A stretch of DNA of 64,000 nt. Source: Schizochytrium sp. TIO01. Lineage: Eukaryota; Sar; Bigyra; Thraustochytrida; Thraustochytriidae. Both the position numbers and the translations under genes were made by a program. Under the pieces are notes generated by a model. It saw only the letters and a list, made by a program, of their open reading frames with translations. It was not told the DNA's origin and made no database searches. The DNA is taken from positions 5,152,845 through 5,216,844 of the forward strand of contig SMSO01000014.1 in assembly GCA_004764695.1 (NCBI GenBank), written 5' to 3'. Positions 1 through 11,872 of the stretch are shown piece by piece. Positions within the stretch are counted from its first letter, which is position 1; each line of letters starts with the position of its first letter.

Positions 1-3000
1 GTACTCAGTGTGAGTACCACGGTTGAAGGCCTCAATGTTCTCCGAGGTGACAACAACTTCGTCAGTGAAGGTATCGCCAGCGTGGAACTCGCCCTGGCAG
101 TCCCAAGCAGTACGGTAAAGCTGCTTAGTGGCAGAGAGGTTATCCTCCTCAGTCTGGAAGATGGGACGGAGAGAAGTCAGATCAATGGTGAACTTCTGTT
201 TGAGCACTGCACCAGCCTCCTTGTCAAAGACCTGGAGCTCGGCAAGCTTATTGTCACTGCCAACCTGAGAGAGGGTAGCCACGGTAAGTCCACGTTCCGG
301 GTCTTGGACGTTGATGCTTTCGAGACCACCTTCCGAGGTGTACTTGACCTTTTCAAAGGCCTCGCGCTTGAGGACCTTTGCGATTGGGTTCGGCACAAAA
401 GAGCGGCCACGAACGAGCTGAGGGGTCTCCGAGATAATCTTGAGAACGCTGGCCTGCTGAAGTTCCACAGGGGCAAGCACGTTCACCTTGACCTCGTCGC
501 ACTTGAGGTCGCGAACAAGATCCTTGTGAATGTTGCCCATAATATCAGCGATGGGCTCGTCGACAATCGTCGAGTAACGAGCTGCCACAGGGCCGTGGAG
601 AACACAAACACGACCAGGGTCGCGGTCAGGCACGGCATCGAGCTGCTCAGAGAACCAAAGAGAGTCCTTCTTAACCCAGAAGACGAGGTCCTCATCTACC
701 ACAGGCACAAAGTTTACGGGCTTGCCGCGAGTGGGCACCTTACAGAGGTCAAGGAAGTAGGTCACATCATCATCGGCCATAAGGCTGTCCTCAAGAGCTG
801 GAATAGCAGCCAAGAAGTCAGCAATAGCCTTGTCTGGGTCCTCCATCAAGAGCTTGTTGGAGGGAACAACCTTGTCCATCTTGTCCTTGGCCAACCGGGC
901 TGCGGAACGCTGCATCATAAGCATTACACGGGAAGCATAGGTTGGGTCAATCCAGCGAGTTGGGGCAAGGCGTCCAGCCTTGTCACCACCGTTCTTAATG
1001 TGCATCAACTGAACCATGCGCTCGAGGACCTCAGCGTATGTCATGTCCTCGACCTCGCAAACGGACCCATCACGCTTACGACCAAAGTACGGCTTCTGGA
1101 AGTCAGCGTTGAGTTTGGCGATGATCTCATCCTTGGCGGCAAGAATGGCGTCACGGCGTTTCTCGCCGCGAGGAAGACTAAAGAAGCGCTTGTCAAACTC
1201 GCGCCACAGAAGAATACCGCGCGTGGCGAGTTTGTGGATAGGCTCACCAAGCTCAGACTGGACGGTGACAACACCACCAGCAACCTCGTCATAGGATTTC
1301 TCCCAAGAGAGTTCATCCTCAAGACCAGCGGCATCGACAATAAGCTGCTTGACCTCCGGAGCGGTGGCAGCTTCCTTAGCCACCATGCAACGAGAGCCAA
1401 AGAGAACACCATCGACGGGCATTTTCGCGAGGCGACCGAACTTGGGGCTCTGAGACCAGGAACCGTCGAGGTAAGTCATGACACCTTGAGCATCTCCAAA
1501 TCCAGAGCCAATGACCAGAATGATGTTGTCGTGCTGGCGGATCTCCTCGTAGGTGGCAAGAAGAGGCTCGTGAAAGTCCTCGAAGGAGTGATGGCCACCA
1601 CCACGACCGGAAGTCCACTGAAGCATGATGTTCATGGAAGGACGAAGCGAGGCCAGCTGAAGAACATCGCGGATAGCCTGCTTGGAGCCAGGCTTGAAGC
1701 CAATGAGGTTAATTCCAGCGCCCTGGAGGCCGTCGAAGATATCTTTGGCCTTTTCCTCTGTAGGCACACCAGCACCAATAGTGATGGACTCGATTGGGAG
1801 ACCAGCCTTTGCGAGTTCACAGACGAGGGGAAACTGAAAGCCCCACTGGTATGCGTTAAGATACAGCATGTTGATGGCCATACCGACGCCAGGGTTGAGC
1901 TTGCTTGCGAGCTCCTGGACCTTCATTTTGAAGAGATCCGGGGTCGGGAGGCCTCCGGCAGCGAGCTCTGCGTTGTAGCCAGCATTGGCGCAGGCTGCGA
2001 CGAGATCGATGCCGTGGAAGGAGGTGGTGGGCGTCATGCCCGACATCATTACAGGTGCACGTCCAATCGTGCTGGTGTACTTGGTCATAAGGACGCGCTC
2101 GCCATCACAGGCACGCACAGCGATTTTGGGCGCGAACTTCTCACCCCAAGGAGTTGCGACCGGGATGCGCTCGGGCTTCTCCGCAGTGAGGATGGCTGCC
2201 AGCGACTTCGCGCTCGAGCGGCTTGAGGATGAAGAAGCAGTAGCAGCGTTCTCCTTGGACTTGGAGTCAGGATCATTGGCCTGGATGACCTGAATGCCAG
2301 TGCCGACGAGGGCGTTGGCCATGAGGTGCCCAGCAACACTGCCAGGTCCAAAGCTAATGAGGTGCGAGGCTTTGCAGTCTGCCTCTGCTGCACGAAGGGT
2401 GCTGAGAAGGTTGGCGCTGGAGACGAGTGTGTTACGAGCAAGCATGTTTACGACCTGGCTGGGCTCCATCTTTCGCAAGTCTGCGCCCTTCTCAGTGTCC
2501 CAGACCGGGATGCGAAGAGTCCTTTGCGCAAGTTCCTGGCCAAAGGCTGAGCTAGCTGCCCAGGCGGCGACCTGCTCAAATGCCTCTGCGTTAAGAGCAC
2601 TGTGAAAGGGTGCGGTCATGCGAAGAAATGTCGTCTGCGTTACGGGCTTGCGCTTGGAAAAGGGTACACGCGCCTGAGCCTCCTTACCGACCTCGGCGCT
2701 CATGGAAACAATGACCTTGCGCAGCATGCGGAGGTCCTTGGGCTCGCCACAGACCACATAGTCGTCTGTGCCGTTGCACAGGGCAATACCAAGACGCTGC
2801 GAAGCATTCGGGGCAGCCTTGTCGTCCTTGGAGGATGTGGAGAACTTGGCCATCATGGTCTCTTTTTGTACGGCAAGCTTGGTGGCCTCCTTGAAGGCCT
2901 TGAGAAGGGTAGCCTCGCTCATGCCTTGCACGGACAGCATGGGGGACTCGGGTCCTGCGGAGCGGCGTGAGAGCTCGAAGTTCATGCTCTTCTGGGCGCC

Positions 3001-3552
3001 AAGACCAATTTGGGACATGAACTCAAGGCCTGCGACGGAGAGGTTGCGAAGCTCGCGATCGGTGGATGCGGCAGCAGTGACGGCAGCAGCCACAACGCCC
3101 TGGCTGTGGCCGAGAGCGCCCTTGAACCAACCCTGCTGGGCAACCTTTTCATGCGAGGTTCCGAGGAGCTCGAGAACACGCATGTAGTTTGCCATCTGGG
3201 TCATGAAAATGAGTGGGAAGGACACCGGGGCATAGCGAAGGAGGTCAAAGCTGGGCACGGACTTGTCTGAAGCGATCCATGCACGCACGTTAAGACCGCC
3301 ATGGTTCGCGTACCACTCGTCGGAAGCGGCAATGTCCTCGAGCTTGCTGAGACCCAGCTCGAGGAATTCACGCACGCTGGACTTGCCATTCTTGTGGAGG
3401 CTGCGGAGCTCACCGAGCCAATCGCTGCCCTGGCCTCCGAAAGCGGCAATGCACGAGGACACCTCGGGATCCACGAAGAGGTGCGTCTTGGGCTCCTGGG
3501 CCACAGGGGCGGTCTCTTCGACCTTGATCTGCTGCTGCTGCTGATCCGACAT
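1..3552 (-). CDS. type I fatty acid synthase, N-terminal part (beta-subunit-like AT-ER-DH), partial
   Basis: Makes long-chain fatty acids in the cytosol from acetyl- and malonyl-CoA. The minus-strand frame is open from ATG at 3552 to the window edge (1184 residues seen). The protein starts MSDQQQQQ. An acetyltransferase domain follows with AFGGQGS near residue 50 and the nucleophile motif GHSQG with Ser150. A flavin enoyl-reductase domain follows, with SGMTPTT near residue 505 and GRGGGHHSFEDFHEP near 650. Beyond it is the region FWVKKDSLWFSEQLDAV (about 965-985) typical of the dehydratase part of fungal FAS beta. The domain order matches yeast FAS1; in thraustochytrids and many fungi beta and alpha functions can be fused into one chain of about 4000 residues, so the alpha half probably lies left of the window (inference). 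No intron is needed. The gene is transcribed away from the 15 kb repeat-rich gap, which must hold its promoter. Confidence 0.93.
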   Translation of the reverse strand, partial: MSDQQQQQIKVEETAPVAQEPKTHLFVDPEVSSCIAAFGGQGSDWLGELRSLHKNGKSSVREFLELGLSKLEDIAASDEWYANHGGLNVRAWIASDKSVPSFDLLRYAPVSFPLIFMTQMANYMRVLELLGTSHEKVAQQGWFKGALGHSQGVVAAAVTAAASTDRELRNLSVAGLEFMSQIGLGAQKSMNFELSRRSAGPESPMLSVQGMSEATLLKAFKEATKLAVQKETMMAKFSTSSKDDKAAPNASQRLGIALCNGTDDYVVCGEPKDLRMLRKVIVSMSAEVGKEAQARVPFSKRKPVTQTTFLRMTAPFHSALNAEAFEQVAAWAASSAFGQELAQRTLRIPVWDTEKGADLRKMEPSQVVNMLARNTLVSSANLLSTLRAAEADCKASHLISFGPGSVAGHLMANALVGTGIQVIQANDPDSKSKENAATASSSSSRSSAKSLAAILTAEKPERIPVATPWGEKFAPKIAVRACDGERVLMTKYTSTIGRAPVMMSGMTPTTSFHGIDLVAACANAGYNAELAAGGLPTPDLFKMKVQELASKLNPGVGMAINMLYLNAYQWGFQFPLVCELAKAGLPIESITIGAGVPTEEKAKDIFDGLQGAGINLIGFKPGSKQAIRDVLQLASLRPSMNIMLQWTSGRGGGHHSFEDFHEPLLATYEEIRQHDNIILVIGSGFGDAQGVMTYLDGSWSQSPKFGRLAKMPVDGVLFGSRCMVAKEAATAPEVKQLIVDAAGLEDELSWEKSYDEVAGGVVTVQSELGEPIHKLATRGILLWREFDKRFFSLPRGEKRRDAILAAKDEIIAKLNADFQKPYFGRKRDGSVCEVEDMTYAEVLERMVQLMHIKNGGDKAGRLAPTRWIDPTYASRVMLMMQRSAARLAKDKMDKVVPSNKLLMEDPDKAIADFLAAIPALEDSLMADDDVTYFLDLCKVPTRGKPVNFVPVVDEDLVFWVKKDSLWFSEQLDAVPDRDPGRVCVLHGPVAARYSTIVDEPIADIMGNIHKDLVRDLKCDEVKVNVLAPVELQQASVLKIISETPQLVRGRSFVPNPIAKVLKREAFEKVKYTSEGGLESINVQDPERGLTVATLSQVGSDNKLAELQVFDKEAGAVLKQKFTIDLTSLRPIFQTEEDNLSATKQLYRTAWDCQGEFHAGDTFTDEVVVTSENIEAFNRGTHTEY

Positions 3553-5594
3553 GGTTATGGTTTTTCAACAATGAAGATCTTCTTTTCTTCTTCTGTAGAA
3601 TGCTCTTCTTCTGATGTTTTCTTTGTACAACGACAAGGACTGGGGGGATCAGAGGAGAGCCGCCGCCTGTTGCAATGAAGAAGGAGGAGCTGCGTAGAAA
3701 GATTTACGGCGCGAGACTTGGTTGTCGCGGTCAGTGAAGTCCGCAAATTCCGGCAAGTTGTGCAAAGGAACGAATGAAAAGTTATGTATATATGTGCCGG
3801 TCGTTCCACAGCAGGCAGCAGGATCAAGAAGAGATCTTCTTCTTCTTCTTGTCGCTAGCTGAGCTGTGCTTTTGAAGATTGCACTAGTGCTGCCGCTTTC
3901 TACAGAAGTAGAAGTAGAAGCTGGTCAGGAGAGAAAGAGATGATACAGAGAAACACACCGACGAGGTATGTGTTCCCTGGCGAGAGGATGGAGGGAGGGA
4001 TCGAAACAAGGTGCGACTGCCTCTAATTCTGGGAGGCTGAGCGAGTCCTGTCTGCTGCGTCTGGCTGTCTGGACTTGTGTCTTGTGCTGCGTACAGCCGT
4101 TTCCTTGAAAAGCAACGTCGGAGTGCGAGCTCTGCGCGACTCCTTTCCGTCAAATCCCGTTCGATTTGGATTTGCTGCCTTCTTCTTTCTGCTCAGGCCT
4201 TGTCCTTCTGCCAACAATACACGATTCACTAACAACTCGCTTTTCAAAAGTGCTAGGTATTTCAAAACATGTATGAATGAATATATCATATATATATATA
4301 CATATCATTTGAAAACACCTCTTTTCGAAACAATCCCCAACTAACAAACACCGCTAGCGCATGCCTACCCTAAAACCTAAGGGGTCAGGTTCCTGGTAGA
4401 AACAGGTGCCAAAACAAAGAGAGTGAGGACGAGAAAAATCCAAATTTCTTTTTTCTTTTTTACTTTCTCCATTCGAATACTTTTAAAACACTTTTAAAAA
4501 AAATTAAAAAATTAAAATAAATAAAAAGACCTTCTGATGTTTTATGAAAATGAAAATAATAAACTAACGAATTAAATAAATAGCTTACTTAAAATGAAAC
4601 AGCAAAAATAGGCATGAAAATGACATTAATTAATTTTTCGTCAACCCCAGAAGCAGCGATTAGAGCAACACGTACATAGTATAGGCGCCAATGACGACGC
4701 AGCGCCGGATCCCGAGGATGGAATGGGTACGCAGATCCTCCTCCACTGCCGCCTCGGCCTGTCTCTCCTCCGCCTGAGTGGAGAGATCTCCAGCAGCAGC
4801 GGCGCTCCTCAGCCATGTCAGAGCAGTTTCGGGAAGGCGATCGATCGATCCCCCTTGTCCAAATGCTGCTGCTCTTTTCACAAACAAACAAACCAAAAAC
4901 AAACAAACACATTTTATTATTCTTTTCACAAGTAGAAAGATACCAATAAAGTTCAAAATTCAAAATTCAAAATTCAAAAATTCAAAACTTCAAAACTCAA
5001 CAAATAAAAATTCAAAAACTCAAAATTCAAAGCTCAACAAACAGAAACAACTACAATTCAAAAACACACCTCATTCGAAGCTTCAACTGGAAAAAGAAAC
5101 AGAAGAAGAGACAAAGCACATACATCATTTGCTCCTTCATTCCTCTATGCATACATATGAATCAATCGACACTGGGCTCGCTCTTATCAGGCGCTGCTTG
5201 TGCTCGTGTTCTCTGCGCGGCGTCATCACGAAGAGCGGTCGCCTGCTCGCTCGCTAGCTAGCTAGCTACTCGCTGGTTGGTTGGCTGGCGGGCTGGCTAC
5301 AGGCTGGCTACAGGCTGCTGCCGCGTCCACTCGAGTCGGGCCGCGTCAAGGAGCGAGCTGTGGCTTGGCCGCCTTCAGGTTCTCAGGCGGCAGACGTCTT
5401 CTGCGCCCAAACTACGCAAGCACCGCCTTCGATGACGATGGGTTCCTTTCTGCTCTTTCTTCTCTCTCAAGATTTACTTATTATTCTGTTTATTTAGTTT
5501 GTGGTTTATTTCGTTTACTTTATGTTTGATTGAGAAAGAAGAGTGTTTTTAGTTTCTGGAGTAAAAACCCGCTGTGGCTTTGAAGAAGACAAGA
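3553..5594. other. intergenic, upstream of the fatty acid synthase
   Basis: No gene recognised. The first 350 bases upstream of the FAS start are rich in TTC/TCTTC on the plus strand, i.e. purine-rich on the transcribed strand, as expected of a 5' UTR or promoter. At 4430-4660 the DNA is very AT-rich with A runs; at 4950-5060 there is a degenerate AAAATTC/CAAAACTC low-complexity stretch. Short open frames here have no family features. Confidence 0.5.
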
Positions 5595-5644
5595 CATTCA
5601 TTGCATTGCATTGCATTGCATTGCATTGCATTGCATTGCATTGC
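5595..5644. repeat. (CATTG)n pentanucleotide microsatellite
   Basis: About ten perfect CATTG units. The same pentamer family recurs at 31463-31496 (as its complement) and, degenerate, at 40516-40790. The 5-bp period leaves open frames in every phase, so open reading frames here are artefacts. Confidence 0.95.
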
Positions 5645-5663
5645 TGTCGTCGTCGCCGCCGCA

Positions 5664-5721
5664 TGGCTTGGCTTGGCTTGGCTTGGCTTGGCTTGGCTTG
5701 GCTTGGCTTGGCTTGGCTTGG
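5664..5721. repeat. (CTTGG)n pentanucleotide microsatellite
   Basis: About eleven tandem CTTGG units only 19 bases after the CATTG array; the two pentamer arrays form a compound microsatellite separated by a short GTCGTCGCC-type spacer. Confidence 0.95.
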
Positions 5722-7818
5722 CCTGGCTCCGCTCCAAAAAGATTGGGTGTGTCATGAATCAGCCAATTCTCTGTCAAAATCGCCAACAGAGCCTTCGTGC
5801 TAGTTAGGAACCTGCATTTCGCACAATGAATGCGTGGCACACACAGACGGAGGGAGATCCATGCACGATGATGGGAAAGAAGTACAGCGATTCATGGATA
5901 GATTGATAGATTGATAGATTGATAGATAGATAGATAGATACTGCAGATCGTCGCTTCGCTTCAACGATGAGATGGATGAGCGGATGGCTGGATAAATGCA
6001 ATCTCTGACGCCGTGCCGCTCGCGAGAAGCAAATCTTTCTCAGTCGCTGCTGCTGCTTAACCTCGAGGACAGACGCGACGAGCGAGTTCTTTCTAATCCA
6101 ATCCAAACGAGAATCTGAGCCGTCTGCGTGGGACGGCTTTTACGGCCAATCCTCCTGCTATGGACGGGCCCGGACCCGCGAAGGAGGGCGCTGCTCTCTT
6201 GGTCCATTGCGCGATACTAATTAATAAATAACACCTTTCTGCGGCACCTCGGTGTCATTCAGGTGTCTGCCATATCTCTTTCATGCATCCATGCATCCAT
6301 GCACACATGGTCTCTCTCCTCTCCTCTCCTCTCCTCTCCAGAGAAGAGAAGAGAGAAGAGGCCTCGTCTTCTTCGCGGCACCGCCTCAGAGCCCTCCCTG
6401 CAAACCAAAGTGCGGCCGTACGACGATGATGCGGCTCAGACCTCTGATGACGCAGGCGGCCGCTGTTCCATCCTTCAGCAGACTGGCTCAGTTAGATAGT
6501 TCGTTAGTTAGTTCTTTCTCCTTCTCTTCTCTTTCTCTTTCTCTTTCTCTCTCTCGCTCTCTGCGCACAGTGGTGGGCGACGAGCAGCAGTAGCAGCAGC
6601 GCAGGGATTTTGAGGATCGAAGGGGGTTAAGCTTTTTGAGCTTGAAAGAAGAAAGAAGGAGAAGAAGATACGGGTGCTGGGACTTTTTCTTTTGTTTCAT
6701 TTCTTTCACCTTTTTATCTTCTTTGTTTAAACTTTTTCTTTTTCTTTTTTATTTAAAATTGAAGTATTGGTTGAATCTGTCTGTCTGTCTGCCGTCGATG
6801 GTTGTGGTTCGCAAAGCCGCCTGGTTCTGGAGTGAGTGCGTTGCCTTACGTGGACTATGATGATGCATCATGGGTGGTGAAAGTGAGGGATTCGTAGTCA
6901 TTCTTTCGTCTCTTTAAACGTTTGTTTACCTATTCTTAAATAAACTAAACATACTTAATTAATTAATTGTAATTTAAAAGCGTGTCCACCGCGTTGGAGA
7001 ATCTGTAACAGCTTTCTTTTTTATATTTGAAAGGAAAGACGAATAAGAGCACATAGTGCCCCGATATTCGGAACTAAGATATTTTTTTTATTATTTTTCA
7101 ATAAATTAATGCTGATGTTTGAAACTAATGCATCCTGAAAGTAACAAATAATAAAATAAAACTGTTTTTTGAAAGAAGGAACAAAACGATCTTTCTCTCG
7201 GGATTCCTCTGCCTTAGGCCAGTAGATAGGTACCCACTAGCAAAACCAGGTACCTGCAGCACAACGCACACTCTTCATTATACCGCTGCCATCACGATCA
7301 TGGCGCCTTCGGTACTCGTGACGAGAGCGAACTTTCTGCTCCCAACAACGTACAGGCAGGCACTCTCAGCTACCTCTACCTCGGCCGACCAAGCTCTCGC
7401 GAGCGCCTTTCGCTTCTTCTTTCTGTCTTCAAGTCTATCAGCGCTCTTGCTTCTTCGACTACAAACCAGCGCCTCCTCCTTCAGCCTAAAGACAGCTCCC
7501 TTTTGTCCTATCGAAAGCTTCCTAGTGGAGACCCCTCTGCAGCAGACCCCACGCGAGGGGCACTCCTTCCATGCGTCCCTATTGCTATATTTAAAGGTAG
7601 ATGGACCCTATGAAGACGTCATAAGCTGCTCCGGTATCGTCTTGCGCACAAAGCCTTGCGTCAGCGGACACATCGACCCCGCATTCTGTGGAGTATTCGC
7701 TATTAAGGAGAACTAGGGGCGGCGCAGGAGAGGCGGTGGCACTAGCAGTTGGATAGCAGCAGCAGCTAGGCAACTCAAAGGATAAAAATGTAGTTTGAGT
7801 TCTCTGATAGTGAATGAC
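5722..7818. other. intergenic with short simple repeats
   Basis: No gene recognised. Contains a GATTGATA/GATA tract at about 5895-5940, a CTCTC tract at about 6313-6340, a pyrimidine TTTCTC tract at about 6511-6562 and AT-rich DNA at 6900-7180. One frame at 7300-7716 is open for 138 codons but shows no domain, signal peptide or low-bias codon pattern, and is not called. Confidence 0.5.

Positions 7819-7912
<94 letters not shown>
7819..7912. repeat. (GATT)n tetranucleotide microsatellite, about 23 units
   Basis: Perfect GATT tandem array of about 94 bases, one of the longest uninterrupted arrays in the window. Its purity suggests recent expansion. Confidence 0.97.
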
Positions 7913-7915
<3 letters not shown>

Positions 7916-9370
7916 AAGTATATTTAAACTTGGGATGGCACAAGCTACTGCTACAGTTCGACTCGTGAAAATGTATTTAATTTGTTTTTAAATCTTATTT
8001 TAAAGTTCAAGTTATTATTATTATATATTTATTTTTAATTTAAAAAAAAAAAAAAATAAAAAACCAATAAAGAAGAAGCTAAAGAATGACGAAAGACGCA
8101 TGACCGAATGTAGAAAGATGAGCAGCAGAAGGAAGATGGAGAAAGAGGCCTCTGCACAATAACACGATAACAATTTCGCCTAGCTTGCACCTGGCTGGCT
8201 GATTGGCTGGTCATTTGGCTGGCAAGAACATCTCCGGTCAGGACTCACTCAGACTCAGATGACGAGCCTCCGGCCGAGCGAAGTCCTGATTCTGTTGATC
8301 CCGAGACCGCCTTTGCATCAGTGGCGTTGTTTTTCTCCGGTTCGCAGCTGTTTGTTTCCCTTCTTCTCAAATTCTCCTCGTTTGCTTTTTTAGTATTAAA
8401 ATGTAGAATAAAAACTTTTGAACAGTCTGAGCTTTTCATCAACAAAACAAATCAAAAACAGCATGTTTTTCTCCCGCTTCTCCTCGATTTAGAGGGATTC
8501 AAGATCGAGGCCCCTCTGCCGCTCTTTCTTCTGCAGTAGGTCGGTCTTACTTACCCAGCATTAGCAAAAGTGTTGCTCACCAACAGTTCGTTCCTTCGTT
8601 CTTTCTCTGCGCGGGAGTGACTAATCGAGACACGCGAACATATGCATACGTATCTATCTCTCTATGCAGGCACGAGTTAAAATCTTTTATACGTCGCCGT
8701 GGGTAAAAAAAATAAATAAAATAATAATAAAAATACTCAGGCCAAAGCAGTCGCTCCGTAGTGGGCACTCCTGACACCGGGTTTGCCAGGTACTGCTGCT
8801 TACGGGGCTGGAGCGGGCCCCTCCGTCGCCGCTTCCCGCTCCTCAGCATGGCTAGACCTCGCTCACGGGGCGTTGTTGTCTCTACCAAGAACGCCCCAAA
8901 GTAAGCAGAGCTCTTAACCATGACTTTGAAAACCCCAAGAGCGAATGAAGGACAGGTTTATCTTTCTTCGAGTTCTTTATTGCTTTTATACCATAAAATA
9001 AATATTTATGTACTATATTATGATATGATATAACACAACACGACACAACAGAACATAACATCACATGACATGACATGACATGACATATAACATAATATGC
9101 GCTCTCCGGGGCATTTGAAAGTAAGTAACAATTTATTTTTTGATCTCCCTTTTAATCTTTTTAAAAGCTAAACTAAAAGATCCATCACTGACTTTGGAGT
9201 AGATGCTACCTAGAGCCTACTACGGAGGGGAAAGAGCGACTGCGTCAGCAATGTGGGCTCTCACGTCATACGAGCAATACACGGAACAGTGGGATGATGT
9301 CATCGAGGAAATGTCCTGCCCTCATCTCGTGCTCCAGACTCTCTGACCGCTGGCTCAGCCAGCCAGCCAG

Positions 9371-9371
<1 letters not shown>
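7913..9371. other. intergenic, AT-rich with A/T runs
   Basis: No gene recognised. AT-rich at 7960-8070 with a long A run near 8041-8056, and a short ACATGAC/ACATAAC degenerate tandem at about 9020-9090. Short open frames lack any recognisable feature. Confidence 0.45.

Positions 9372-9401
<30 letters not shown>
9372..9401. repeat. (AAGC)n microsatellite
   Basis: About seven units of the tetramer, just downstream of CCAG repeats. The same AAGC/CTTG tetramer appears at 42182-42282, 50281-50316 and 50533-50552. Confidence 0.9.
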
Positions 9402-9659
9402 GGCCACAGCGGCGCCTCGCGAGGGACCGCTGGGAAGGCGCCCACGGGCCCTGCGCGTCTGCGAGGCGGCCGCAGAGGAGCGAGGCAGAAGGCGCTCGCT
9501 TCTCCGTAAGCTCTGGCGCCCTTTTCCTTTCCTTATCTGGCGAGATTCTGCCCTGCCCAGGCTTATAGTAAGCGGTAGTCGCGCCGGCCTAGCGTGCGCA
9601 CCCCTAGGGCCAGATAGAGGAAACGCCCTCTGCGTAGGCAGTCCCTCTCGGGCGCGAGA

Positions 9660-9734
9660 ATTGTATCTTCTCTTCTTTATCTTCTCTTCTCTTTCTCTTC
9701 TCTTCTCTTCTCTTCTCTTCTCTTCTCTTCTCTC
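9660..9734. repeat. (TCTTC)n pyrimidine tract
   Basis: Interrupted TCTTC/CTTTCTC pyrimidine-only tract of about 75 bases. Mirror-symmetric polypyrimidine runs of this kind can form triplex DNA (general knowledge, not shown here). Confidence 0.85.
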
Positions 9735-9943
9735 TCTGTGGTAAAGAAAGCAGAGAGACGCATGAAAAGTTGAAAGCAAGCTTGGAATGGGAAAAGAAGA
9801 ACTTGAATTGAATGCGCAGGGCAGCGAGTTGAGTAGGAGTGCGCTTTTCCGGCGGCGGTCGCGGTTTTGCTTCTTTCAAGAGCAGCGAGCGCCTCTGAGT
9901 CTGCGGACTTGCGCTCTTCGTCTGTCTTCACGGGCGACCGTTT

Positions 9944-9975
9944 GTTGTGCTGTGCTGTGCTGTGCTGTGCTGTGC
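9944..9975. repeat. (TGTGC)n microsatellite
   Basis: Six or so tandem TGTGC units embedded in otherwise GC-rich unique sequence. Confidence 0.9.
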
Positions 9976-11144
9976 CACGGAGTTCTTTCGAAGAAGAGGG
10001 CGTAGTATGGGTCCTCTCTCGAGCGAGTTCGACTTTCTCTGCTTGCTTTTCAAGTGTTCTCGCGATTCTTTCTCTCATGATCGTGAGAGATAAAACGCCG
10101 ACAGCTCTGAAAAGTGGACCGCTCCGCGGGATAAGTGGAACGCTCCTTCTTCTTCTTCTTTTCTTTTTTTAGCTCTTCTTTTTAGCTCTTCTTCTTCTTG
10201 GCTGGAAACTCGAACTAGCCGCGCCTGGGCCGCGAACATCAGGCCCTCGTGTGGAGATGGGGGCGTTTCTTGGTGCAGCCAAATCGCAACTGCTCGACAG
10301 CACGAGGTATCAGTTCCAGGCGGTTGTAGTAATGTGGTTTGTCAGTTTTAGTCGAATTTTCATTCTTTCAAGTTTATTTGGGGTCTTAAAAGAAACTTTA
10401 TTTATTTTTTAAATATTGAAAACCCTTTAAAGGCTTTTATTTTTCCTTTTGAAACTCGTCGTGAAGATCTACGTGCCATTTCCAAAGAGGCGACAGACAG
10501 AATCGCTGTCAAAGCTGCGAATGGTACGCACGGAATCTCGGATCGCGCTCGACACCGTTATCAGAGTTGGCCGCGGGAGCATTGCCCAAACTACAAGCGC
10601 AAATTAAACCGCCTTGAGGGCAACGCTGAGTTTCTCAAGATGCAATCGAATTCAAACCAACGCGAGGCTTGGCATTTCAAAAAAAGATATGATGGAAAGG
10701 CTTTCTCCGCTTTCTGGATCGCTTCCTCTGCCTGCAGTGTCAATCCTAAGTTGACGTAGTAGGCATGTTCATCGATCTTCTTTTTTCTTTCTTTTTACAG
10801 TAAAGTGAACCAACCTAGGTACTACGTAAGCTTGAAGCTACAGCTTGGTCTGACCCGAGAGCCTCCGGAACCGCTCTTAGAGTTAGATGGCTCCGCAATG
10901 CACGGATACTAATACCCGAGGCTCAATCAGAAGAAAGCAATAACACTTAGATACCTGCGTGCCTATGGATTCTCGCGTAGTCAGCGCTTTTGGAATTTCT
11001 TCTTCTGAGTAACTACTACGCAGCGCAAAAGCTCTCTTACGACTCTCTGGAGCCCTTCGACCGTGAGCTTATGAGGTAGTGCAGAGGTACCTAAGTTACA
11101 CTAGACCGCTTCCATCATTATCGTCATCGGGTCTCCTCTTGGTC
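9976..11144. other. intergenic, no gene seen
   Basis: Mixed composition with TTCTTC-type pyrimidine runs near 10145-10195 and 10776-10800. No coding frame, RNA gene or mobile element recognised. Confidence 0.45.
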
Positions 11145-11186
11145 TGTGTTTGTTTGTTTGTTTGTTTGTTTGTTTGTTTGTTTGTT
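11145..11186. repeat. (TTTG)n microsatellite
   Basis: About ten tandem TTTG units; the same tetramer forms the 100-base array at 51014-51115. Confidence 0.93.
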
Positions 11187-11585
11187 AATTAGTCTTTTTG
11201 TTTGTCTTTTAAGGGTGGTAGAAAACGCAAAGATAGCATCCTAAGTCGGGTGACGCCGCGCGTGCTCTCAGACAACCCGTACAGCGTCTTTGGCTCGCAC
11301 GCCAGATACCATCATAGGCTCCGAATCAAGGCCCAAAGCCATCGCAGATCTCCTCCGACAGCCAGCTCCAAGTGGGTTAGTTATCTACTGGTCGGCAGGT
11401 CTGCAGGAATGGTCTGCAGGAATCGCGGTCAAGATTACAGAGGTCCAGGATGGCGATTCTGGTCATATTCGCCCAGGGCGCGGCGAGCGATTAGATCACA
11501 GAGATAATTCTACTAGTTAGGTAGTGCATTCTTGAAGGATGGAGGGAGTGCACCATACTTTGGTTGAAATAGCAAGCAGGCAATG

Positions 11586-11872
11586 CAAGGAGATACAATT
11601 ACAACTCAACTCAACCAAAACTCAATTCAATCACAGTTCAATTCAATCGCAACTCAATTCAATCACAGTTCAATTCAGCCAAAAATCAATTCAATCGCAA
11701 CTCAATTCAATCACAATTCAACTCAACCAAAACTCAATTCAACCAAAACTCAATTCAATCACAACTCAATCACAATCAATTCAACTCAATCCAACTCAAT
11801 CCAATCAATTAAAATTCAAAACTCAATTCAACTCAGTTCAACTCGACTCAATTCAACTCAACACAATAGACA
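11586..11872. repeat. degenerate AATTCAATC / ACAACTCAATTC satellite, about 290 bp
   Basis: A long degenerate array built from 5-bp words (ATTCA, ACTCA, ATCAC) arranged in longer units such as CAACTCAATTCAATCA that recur several times with substitutions. The 5-bp base period keeps several frames open (Asn/Gln/Ser/Ile-rich), so the apparent 120-167 residue proteins here are artefacts. Unlike the perfect microsatellites it is an old, diverged array or a minisatellite with a higher-order unit. Confidence 0.9.

Noticed and set aside
10..2226. 738-codon plus-strand frame
   Set aside because: Antisense shadow of the fatty acid synthase gene; the minus-strand frame has all the family motifs.
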